From positions 1-12,667 of the forward strand of contig DWUW01000127.1 of NCBI GenBank assembly GCA_019120525.1: a stretch of DNA of 12,667 nt, given 5' to 3'. Made by a program: the position numbers and the translations under genes. How positions within the stretch are numbered: position 1 is the stretch's first letter; each line of letters starts with the position of its first letter. The DNA comes from Candidatus Eisenbergiella stercorigallinarum. GTDB lineage: Bacteria > Bacillota > Clostridia > Lachnospirales > Lachnospiraceae. The notes under the pieces were generated by a model. It did no database searches, had not been told where the DNA came from, and worked only from the letters and a program-made list of their open reading frames with translations. Shown here one piece after another: positions 1-5,554 of the stretch.

Positions 1-2507
1 GTGGTGGCCAGGAAGGAGCCGACGGCGGCGATGAGAAGCATCCAGTTCTGGGAACCGAGCCGGAAGATGCTTTCCCGCTGGGAGCGCATGTTCAGGCTGT
101 GGAAGATCTCCGCCATGGACAGGGTCAGGAAGGCCATGGTGGTGCCGTGAGGGCTGTTGGTGATCTCCCAGACGCCGCTTTCCATGTAGTGGCCGATGAA
201 ATAGGAGAGCAGGGTGAGCACCGTCACCAGGACGCCCTGGTAGGCGATGTCAAAGCCCATGCCGTCGGCGAAGATGCCGGCTTTCGCGTTGCGGGGCTTC
301 CTGCGCATGATATCCGGCTCCGCCTTTTCGGTTCCCAGGGCCAGGGCCGGGAAGCAGTCCGTGACCAGGTTGACCCAGAGGAGGTGGACCGGCTGCAGGA
401 TGGTAAAGCCCATCAGAGTGGCGAAAAAGATGCTGAGCACCTCGCTCATGTTGGAGCCGAGCAGGAACTGGATGGCCTTGCGGATGTTGTCATAGATCCG
501 GCGGCCTTCCTCCACCGCGCCCACGATGGTGGCAAAATTGTCGTCGGCCAGAACCATGTCGGCCACATTCTTGGTCACGTCCGTGCCGGTGATGCCCATG
601 CCAACGCCGATGTCCGCCGCCTTGATGGAGGGCGCGTCATTGACGCCGTCACCGGTCATGGCGGTGACGCAGCCCGCCTTTTTCCAGGCGTTTACGATGC
701 GGGTTTTATGTTCCGGCTGCACGCGGGCATAGACGCTGATGGAACGGAACTGCTTTTCAAATTCTTCATCGCTCATGTCTGAAAGCTCTGAGCCGGTGAC
801 GGCGCGGGTGTCCTCGGTGAGGATGCCGAGCTCCCTCGCGATGGCGGCAGCGGTGTCGATGTGGTCGCCGGTGATCATGATGGGACGGATGCCCGCCTGC
901 CGGCATTCCACAATGGCGTCCTTCACCTCCGGGCGGACGGGATCGATCATGCCGCACAGGCCGGTGAAGCAGAGCTTTTGCTCCAGATATTCCGGCTCAC
1001 AGCTTTCCGGCTGCGCGCTCCAGAAACGTTCCGCGCAGGCCAGGACGCGCAGGGCGCGGTCGGCCATATTTTTATTGGCGGAGAGGATCTGCTGACGGTA
1101 TTCTTCGGTCATGGGGATGGGGCTTCCGTTTTTCAGGTAAAAATCGCATCTCTGGATGATCACGTCCGGCGCGCCCTTGGTGTACTGGATATATCCGTCC
1201 TTTGCGCTGTGGGAGGCCGCTGTCCTTTTATGCACGGTGGACATCATTTTCCGGCCGGAATCGAAGGGGGCTTCGCCGCAGCGGGGAAGCTCGGCCTTCA
1301 GTTCCGGCTTCGCATGGCCGGTCTTTGCGGCCCAGGAAACCAGCGCCGCCTCCGTGGGCTCTCCGGTCACGGTGCCGTCCGCGTTCTGCTCCGCGTCGCT
1401 GCACAGCGCCATGGCGGACGCGATGCGCGTCTCATCCTCTCCGAAAAAGTCCACCACGGTCATTTTGTTCTGGGTCAGGGTTCCGGTCTTATCGGAGCAG
1501 ATGATCTGGGCGCAGCCCAGGGTTTCCACCGCGGTCAGACGGCGGATGATGGCGTTTCGCTTCGACATGTTGGTCACGCCGATGGAAAGGACCACGGTGA
1601 CCACGGCGGCAAGGCCTTCGGGGATGGCCGCCACGGCGAGGGAAACGGCGATCATGAAGGAATCAAGGGCGAGGGCGAGATCGAAGCGTCCGGCCCGGAT
1701 GATCTGGACGGCGAAAACCACCACGCAGATGGCCAGCACGATCCAGGTCAGGATGCGGGAAAGCTGGCTGAGCTTTCTCTGTAAGGGCGTCTGGCCCTCC
1801 TGGGCCTGTTCCAGCGCGTCGGCGATTTTACCCATTTCCGTCTGCATGCCGGTGGCGGTGACGACGGCGCGTCCGCGGCCGTATACCACGGTGCCGCCCA
1901 TGTAGACCATGTTTTTCCGGTCGCCAAGCGGGATGTCCTTCTGGCCGTCCGAAAGCTTCAGCATATCGATGAACTTGGTGACGGGAACGGATTCCCCGGT
2001 GAGGGCCGCTTCCTCCACCTTGAGGCTGGCGCTTTCCAGAATACGGGCGTCCGCGGGAACGGCGTCACCTGCTTCCAGAAGGATGATGTCGCCCTTTACC
2101 AGATCCTCGCTGGGAATGGTCTGGATCTGCCCGCCCCGCAGCACGCGGGAGGTGGCGGCGGACATTTCCTGCAGCGCTTCGATCGCTTTTTCCGCCTTGC
2201 TTTCCTGGTAGACGCCCAGGATGGCGTTGATGATGACCACGGCCAGAATGATGATCACGTCCGCGAAGCTGTCGTTTTCCACAAAGGCCAGCACCCCGCT
2301 GACCGCGGCGGCCGCCAGCAGGATGAGGATCATCGGATCCGCAAGCTGCTCCAGAAATCTCCGGAAAAGGGACTTTCCCTTCGCGGCGGCGAGACGGTTT
2401 TTCCCATCCTGCGCCAGCCGCCGTTCGGCCTCCTGCTGCTGCAGGCCGTCCGCGGAAGCGGAAAGCTCCCGAAGCACCTGCTCCTGTTCTTCACAATAGT
2501 ATCGCAT
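1..2507 (-). CDS. P2-type (SERCA-like) cation ATPase, Ca2+/Mn2+ exporter, 3' end outside window
   Basis: Membrane pump that uses ATP to export divalent cations. The 835 codons present begin MRYYCEEQEQVL and run off the window edge in the last membrane segments. Seen: cation ATPase N-terminal region, TGES actuator loop (about residue 172), PEGL in M4 (Glu297), DKTGT phosphorylation site (Asp339), KGAPD nucleotide-binding motif, GDGVNDAP hinge (Asp620), NMSEV in M5 (Asn686, Glu689), NLVTD in M6 (Asn713, Thr716, Asp717) and a Glu in M8 (Glu800). These align with all side-chain ligands of both SERCA calcium sites. The ATG follows a strong AAAGGAGGT ribosome binding site 5-6 nt away. The upstream leader carries a yybP-ykoY riboswitch; in that regulon P-type ATPases are usually Mn2+ exporters. 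The family call is firm. Whether Ca2+ or Mn2+ is the main substrate is inference. Confidence 0.93.
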   Translation of the reverse strand, partial: MRYYCEEQEQVLRELSASADGLQQQEAERRLAQDGKNRLAAAKGKSLFRRFLEQLADPMILILLAAAAVSGVLAFVENDSFADVIIILAVVIINAILGVYQESKAEKAIEALQEMSAATSRVLRGGQIQTIPSEDLVKGDIILLEAGDAVPADARILESASLKVEEAALTGESVPVTKFIDMLKLSDGQKDIPLGDRKNMVYMGGTVVYGRGRAVVTATGMQTEMGKIADALEQAQEGQTPLQRKLSQLSRILTWIVLAICVVVFAVQIIRAGRFDLALALDSFMIAVSLAVAAIPEGLAAVVTVVLSIGVTNMSKRNAIIRRLTAVETLGCAQIICSDKTGTLTQNKMTVVDFFGEDETRIASAMALCSDAEQNADGTVTGEPTEAALVSWAAKTGHAKPELKAELPRCGEAPFDSGRKMMSTVHKRTAASHSAKDGYIQYTKGAPDVIIQRCDFYLKNGSPIPMTEEYRQQILSANKNMADRALRVLACAERFWSAQPESCEPEYLEQKLCFTGLCGMIDPVRPEVKDAIVECRQAGIRPIMITGDHIDTAAAIARELGILTEDTRAVTGSELSDMSDEEFEKQFRSISVYARVQPEHKTRIVNAWKKAGCVTAMTGDGVNDAPSIKAADIGVGMGITGTDVTKNVADMVLADDNFATIVGAVEEGRRIYDNIRKAIQFLLGSNMSEVLSIFFATLMGFTILQPVHLLWVNLVTDCFPALALGTEKAEPDIMRRKPRNAKAGIFADGMGFDIAYQGVLVTVLTLLSYFIGHYMESGVWEITNSPHGTTMAFLTLSMAEIFHSLNMRSQRESIFRLGSQNWMLLIAAVGSFLAT

Positions 2508-2634
2508 GTTTACCTCCTTTGACGCGGGGGCTGCTCCCCGCTTTTCTGCGCGCCCTGCGGCCGGAAAAGGATTCGTTTCTTCCGGATATTGCCGTTTTTA
2601 CGACCGCCAGGCAGCATTTTTTTGCATGAAAAAT

Positions 2635-2662
2635 CCGGATACGACCGTCAGGCTGTATCCGG
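2635..2662 (-). terminator. Second intrinsic terminator in the ATPase leader
   Basis: Read on the minus strand, CCGGATAC and GTATCCGG form a perfect 8-bp stem around a 12-nt loop, followed by ATTTTT. It lies downstream of the riboswitch terminator and upstream of the ATPase start. It does not overlap the aptamer, so it would act as a fixed attenuator unless something else controls it. Confidence 0.6.
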
Positions 2663-2676
2663 AGCCAAAGGAAAAT

Positions 2677-2721
2677 AAAAAAAGGAGACTCACGTAAGCC
2701 TTTCGGTGATACATGAGTCTC
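2677..2721 (-). terminator. Riboswitch-controlled intrinsic terminator
   Basis: On the minus strand GAGACTCATGTA (2721-2710) pairs with TACGTGAGTCTC (2696-2685), a 12-bp stem with one G-U pair and an inner CC-GAAA-GG cap, followed by C and a run of seven T (2683-2677). Its 5' arm contains the CTCA that also forms the 3' strand of aptamer helix P1. The two structures are therefore mutually exclusive: metal binding should hold P1 and prevent the terminator, an ON switch. Confidence 0.85.
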
Positions 2722-2804
2722 GCAATTTGAAACAAGCCAGACCGTTCGTGACGGCCACGATGTTGACTTGCTACGCAGTTTCGCGCTTGCTACTCCCTCA
2801 CGGG
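2713..2804 (-). promoter_or_regulatory. yybP-ykoY (Mn2+) riboswitch aptamer
   Basis: Read on the minus strand the leader shows the ordered conserved blocks of this aptamer: GTGAGGGAGTAGC (2801-2789), a hairpin GCGCGAAACTGCG-type arm, GTCAACAT (2767-2760), TGGCC...GGTCTGGCTTGTT, then TTGCGAGACTCAT. GTGAG at the 5' end can pair with CTCAT at the 3' end as P1. In known yybP-ykoY RNAs the same positions read GGGGAGUAGC and GCAAGACC. The family binds Mn2+ and controls metal exporters, including P-type ATPases. Placement just after a good promoter and just before a terminator supports a functional transcriptional switch. Recognition is by eye, not by a covariance model. Confidence 0.88.
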
Positions 2805-2822
2805 ATTTTTAATGTGAGAAAA

Positions 2823-2851
2823 AATATAGCACGCTTTCTGCAATCTGTCAA
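2823..2851 (-). promoter_or_regulatory. Sigma-A promoter of the ATPase leader
   Basis: On the minus strand TTGACA (2851-2846), a 17-nt spacer and TATATT (2828-2823) form an almost perfect vegetative promoter. Transcription should begin near 2816, about 12 nt before the riboswitch, giving a leader of about 310 nt. The -35 lies inside the open frame of the ABC-F remnant on the other strand. Confidence 0.82.
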
Positions 2852-2877
2852 TCCCGTACCGTTCAGCCCAGCGGAAA

Positions 2878-3072
2878 AAGGAGAACGCGCTGAAACGCTG
2901 CGAAGAACGCATTGCCGTTCTGGAGGAGCGGAGCGCGCAGATCGATGCAGAGATGGCGCTTCCGGAGGTCTGCACCAATGTGGCAAGGCTCCAGGAGCTG
3001 TCGAAGGAAAAGGCGGAAATCGAGGAGGAGCTTCTTTTAAAAATGGAAGAATGGGAGCAGCTGTCCGAATAG
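2878..3072 (+). pseudogene. C-terminal remnant of an ABC-F ATPase
   Basis: An open frame of 64 recognisable codons ends at TAG (3070-3072). It encodes a Glu/Lys/Leu-rich helical hairpin, with ALKRCEERIAVLEERSAQID, then a PEV turn, then LQELSKEKAEIEEELLLKMEEW and the terminal EQLSE. This is the typical C-terminal coiled-coil tail of ABC-F proteins (ribosome-associated ATPases such as Uup or EttA relatives). The ABC domains, linker and start codon are absent. In frame, the sequence loses any resemblance upstream of about 2870 and meets a stop at 2827-2829, with no ATG between. It ends 13 bp from the convergent epimerase stop. I read it as the tail of a gene whose 5' part was deleted or replaced. 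Translation is unlikely. Confidence 0.72.
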
Positions 3073-3085
3073 GCGGCGCTCCCTT

Positions 3086-3661
3086 TCAATTGATACCCAG
3101 AATCTCACAAAGTTCCTTAAAAGTGGGGGCCTTGGAATCCTTCTGAGAAATCTGATCAGGGTTATTGATATCAACAGGGATCGGCCACCTGATACCAAGT
3201 TCAGGATCTAACGGGCAAAGTGCCGTACCGGGCATTCCAGGAGCCCACTCATTGTCAAAGAAATATAAATATTCCGTATCTTCAAGCGCCTGAAAACCAT
3301 TACATACGCCCTGGGGAACAAAAACCTGAATACCAGGTGTTATATGTACAGTCTGAACGACGCCGAAAGTCCTGCTGTCCGGTCTCGTATCAACATACGC
3401 GCCGAAGACAGAGCCATAAGCTACCGTAACCAGCTTGGACATAGCCTCTCCATGAAGTCCACGAACAGCACCCTTCCTGGTCCTGGTTAAGTTAATCTGC
3501 TTCCATCCTGTTATTGTCTCTGGAAGGACTTCAGAATATACGCTGTCACGAAACAGTTCGCGAACAGTTCCACGGTCATCTGTTGCCATTTTAGTACTAA
3601 TTATTTTAAGCCCTTCAATGTTAGAACTATTTGCCCTAAAAGGCTCAACATGTAAACTCAT
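3086..3661 (-). CDS. rfbC: RmlC-type dTDP-4-dehydrorhamnose 3,5-epimerase family protein (orphan)
   Basis: A 191-residue single-domain cupin, the usual size for RmlC, which epimerises dTDP-4-keto-6-deoxyglucose in cytoplasmic nucleotide-sugar synthesis. Seen: DDRGTVRELF near residue 28, WKQINLTRT, GAVRGLHGEAM with the catalytic-type His70, a GSVFGAYVDTR strand, VFVPQGVCNGFQALED, the YLYFFDNEW strand with Tyr131/Tyr133, and PLDPELGIRWP with the partner Asp152. The usual PxGFAHGF motif reads PQGVCNGF, so its His is Asn; I recall a subgroup of the family with this form. The ATG follows GAAGGGAG by about 11 nt. The gene is AT-richer than the metal genes and no rmlA, rmlB or rmlD lies nearby, which suggests transfer or a broken polysaccharide locus. 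The exact sugar substrate is unknown. Confidence 0.85.
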   Translation of the reverse strand: MSLHVEPFRANSSNIEGLKIISTKMATDDRGTVRELFRDSVYSEVLPETITGWKQINLTRTRKGAVRGLHGEAMSKLVTVAYGSVFGAYVDTRPDSRTFGVVQTVHITPGIQVFVPQGVCNGFQALEDTEYLYFFDNEWAPGMPGTALCPLDPELGIRWPIPVDINNPDQISQKDSKAPTFKELCEILGIN

Positions 3662-3737
3662 TATCTATTTTTCTCCCTTCATCCGGATTTTTGCTATCAC
3701 GAAAAAAATTGGAATTTTATTTCTCGCACCTTGAATT

Positions 3738-3746
3738 ATTATAGCA
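3738..3746 (-). promoter_or_regulatory. Extended -10 promoter for the epimerase gene
   Basis: On the minus strand TGCTATAAT is a perfect extended -10 element. The -35 position 17 nt upstream (TGGAAG) is weak, as is common when the TGN extension is present. It would give a leader of about 70 nt before the ATG at 3661. The remainder of 3662-3877 is AT-rich and shows nothing else I can name. Confidence 0.6.
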
Positions 3747-3981
3747 AATCAGCGCCAGACCTTCCACATGAATTTTGCGGACGCAGTTTTGAAAGGTAAC
3801 TGACCTCATATCCTGCCGCTATCTTCTGAATTCCTTTTTTCAGGTCTTATTCAGATCTTTTATGGAAATCTGAAAAGTTATCCACATTTCAGGCTCCTCT
3901 TTTCCTGATTTTTTCCTCTTTGTGGATAATTTTTTTCCTTTTTCCTCTTGGCAGGCATCCCTTCTTTCTGGTATACTTTCT

Positions 3982-5316
3982 TTAGTCGGCTGGTACGTTT
4001 TGCGTATCATTCCTTCTTATATCTTCCCTCTCTGTTTTCTGCTCGCCAAAGCTTTTCAACAGGTCGGAAGATATATTTTTTTGCTTCTTCCTTATCCCTC
4101 CTGCTTCCAGCACGAACCATTCATACAGCTGCTTTACCATATCTGATATCTGCGTCATCAGATAATGGTTTTTCATCGCTTCCGCATGATGGCTGCACGC
4201 ATGCGTGATATCTCCCTGCCAGTTCTTCTGGCGGTTGAACCCCTCATTCTCGATTTTCCAGCGCTTTCTTCCTGCTTCCACCACCTTTTCCGCATTCTTT
4301 TCCGTCAGCCTGATATCTGTCAGAAACTGGTATTCTTTCCTTACCTTTTTCCCTTTTTCTTCCTTCTCCTCCCAATACTTCAGCATATTTATCGGTTTTC
4401 CGTTATAATCGATCTCATTCACGAATTCCGCATGCCCTGCTTCCACTTTTTCCGGGATCTTCTCATATTCCTCCGCGATGCTCGGGATACTCCCGCTTTT
4501 ATAACGGATGATAAATCCCCATCCGTTCCCCCGGCAGATATCCATCACCGGGTCCGATGCGTACAGGCTGTCCGCCAGCAGGATGACCGGCAGACGCGGG
4601 AACGCCTTCTTTATCTTCCCTGCCAGCCTTCGGAACGCTTTTGTCTCGCAGTCCTGCTTCTTTTCTTCCTCTCCCATGTTTTTCTGTCTCTCCGCATCTT
4701 CCCCGTTATTCTCTATAAATTCACTCCCTATACTTACGATCAGCTTCTCCCCAAGTACGATCTTTGCTTCCAGTACGTCACAATGGTAATTGACCGTTTC
4801 TTCTTCTGTCCCTTTCTTATAATGCCGTTCCAGGCATCCCTCATGCAGCTTCCGGCTTCCCGAGTATGTCTGTGTCCCATCTACGATCACCAGCCACCTT
4901 TTCCGGAACCTCGCATCATAAAACGTTTTGCTGCGGATCAGCCCATAGACCTGTTTCTGCTGTACTTTCTGCAGTTCTTCCGGGTCCAGCCTCTCAAAAT
5001 ATTCATTGACCGTAACGCCGTGCGGCAGGAATTCCTTTTCTTTTCCTCCCATAAACCGGTACAGGTTTTTCACAACCCCGTCCTTATTGAACTCGTCTGT
5101 CATGGTCTGCATGCTTGTGATGCCGGCTATCCCTTTATAAAACATGGTTCTCAGCATTTCCCTGTTGGAATAGTCCGTATAGCGGAGATTTCGCGGATCC
5201 TTTGTGTCCGCGAAATCCCGGAACAGGTCCGGGCAGTATTTCTGCCTGACCTTATTACATTCCATCGCCGGATCCTTTTCCAGCTTCCTGAGGAGCCTGT
5301 CTTCTCTTCTTCCCAT
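3982..5316 (-). CDS. IS4-superfamily DDE transposase
   Basis: A full-length 444-residue protein predicted to cut and join the ends of its own element through an RNase H-fold domain. Seen: an N-terminal DNA-binding region (about 1-130) with FADTKDPRN and YSNREMLRTMFYKGIAG; first catalytic Asp146 in VIVDGTQTY; a long insertion region (about 170-230); second Asp249 in ILLADSLYAS; then FLTDIRLT and the third acidic block AGRKRWKIENEGFNRQKNWQGD with Glu356, an Arg-X3-Glu and a downstream Lys as in the IS4-type signature. HACSHHAEAMKNHY and a basic tail follow. The ATG is preceded by AAAGGGG at a good distance. No frameshift or internal stop is seen, so the gene may be active. Its ribosome binding site lies in an arm of a 10-bp inverted repeat that could shut off readthrough expression. 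Confidence 0.9.
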   Translation of the reverse strand: MGRREDRLLRKLEKDPAMECNKVRQKYCPDLFRDFADTKDPRNLRYTDYSNREMLRTMFYKGIAGITSMQTMTDEFNKDGVVKNLYRFMGGKEKEFLPHGVTVNEYFERLDPEELQKVQQKQVYGLIRSKTFYDARFRKRWLVIVDGTQTYSGSRKLHEGCLERHYKKGTEEETVNYHCDVLEAKIVLGEKLIVSIGSEFIENNGEDAERQKNMGEEEKKQDCETKAFRRLAGKIKKAFPRLPVILLADSLYASDPVMDICRGNGWGFIIRYKSGSIPSIAEEYEKIPEKVEAGHAEFVNEIDYNGKPINMLKYWEEKEEKGKKVRKEYQFLTDIRLTEKNAEKVVEAGRKRWKIENEGFNRQKNWQGDITHACSHHAEAMKNHYLMTQISDMVKQLYEWFVLEAGGIRKKQKNISSDLLKSFGEQKTEREDIRRNDTQNVPAD

Positions 5317-5322
5317 AACTTA

Positions 5323-5373
5323 CCCCTTTGCGAAAAATTTTTTATATTTTATCATCTTTTTTCCGCAAAGGGG
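5323..5373 (-). promoter_or_regulatory. Inverted repeat that can sequester the transposase ribosome binding site, with internal promoter
   Basis: On the minus strand CCCCTTTGCG (5373-5364) and CGCAAAGGGG (5332-5323) are perfect 10-bp complements separated by 31 AT-rich nt. The second arm contains the AAAGGGG ribosome binding site of the transposase (ATG 5316-5314). A TATAAA -10 (5346-5341) lies in the loop with a weak TTGCGG -35 16 nt upstream. Transcripts starting near 5334 would lack the first arm and expose the site; readthrough transcripts would contain both arms and hide it. Confidence 0.6.
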
Positions 5374-5423
5374 CCTCTTTTCACGATTTTTTGTGCGAAT
5401 TATTTTTTCCTTTCAGAGCTGCG

Positions 5424-5537
5424 TTCAGCCTTCGGCAGAACGGTACGGCATCCGGCCATTCCATTATCGCTTCGCGATGGGCCGGATGCTTCCTTCCTGT
5501 ACGTTTTCGTACGGTCTGCGCAGTAAATGCGCAGACC
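5424..5537. repeat. Cluster of intergenic hairpins downstream of the GH2 gene
   Basis: Several perfect inverted repeats follow one another: GCATCCGGCC (5448-5457) with GGCCGGATGC (5480-5489), enclosing ATCGC-TTC-GCGAT (5466-5478); GTACG-TTTT-CGTAC (5499-5512); and GGTCTGCGCA (5513-5522) with TGCGCAGACC (5528-5537). None has a clear T tract on either strand. They may act as transcript-end stabilisers for the GH2 mRNA or as part of a repeated palindromic element. Function not known. Confidence 0.6.
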
Positions 5538-5554
5538 TGGCCGAACAGTAACCG

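Larger units (their letters stand above)
3878..5402 (-). mobile_element. IS4-like insertion sequence (ends approximate)
   Basis: A single intact DDE transposase gene sits in AT-rich flanks that differ from the surrounding GC-richer genes. The ends are not certain. TTATCCACA at 3878-3886 read inward and TAATTCGCACA at 5402-5392 read inward from the other side are similar, and TCTGAAAAG / TCTGAAAGG lie just outside them in the same inverted arrangement. The left flank also has a second, opposite TGTGGATAA at 3921-3929. I could not identify a convincing target-site duplication. The element lies between the epimerase promoter and the hairpin cluster downstream of the GH2 gene, and does not interrupt a recognisable gene. 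Confidence 0.7.

Noticed and set aside
99..2499. Several long plus-strand open frames opposite the P2 ATPase (for example 99-782, 861-1784, 1156-1905).
   Set aside because: They are antisense frames of a GC-rich gene with clear ATPase motifs. Their translations are biased in composition and show no domain or ribosome binding site.
2523..2540. Hairpin GCGGGG-AGCAGC-CCCCGC (minus strand) just before the ATPase ribosome binding site.
   Set aside because: It does not include the ribosome binding site and has no T tract on that strand, so no regulatory role can be argued from sequence alone.
2706..3146. A 146-codon plus-strand frame starting at 2706.
   Set aside because: It starts inside the riboswitch on the other strand and runs out of frame through the ABC-F remnant. 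The real relict frame is the one ending at 3072.
2851..5448. An 11-bp core match CCGTACCGTTC at 2854-2864 and, inverted, at 5438-5448, near the ABC-F break and the IS flank.
   Set aside because: Extended to 18 bp it has two mismatches. A match of this quality is expected by chance a few times in a window of this size.
4165..5526. A 453-codon plus-strand frame opposite the transposase.
   Set aside because: Phe/Leu/Pro-rich shadow of the DDE transposase, whose catalytic motifs lie on the minus strand.
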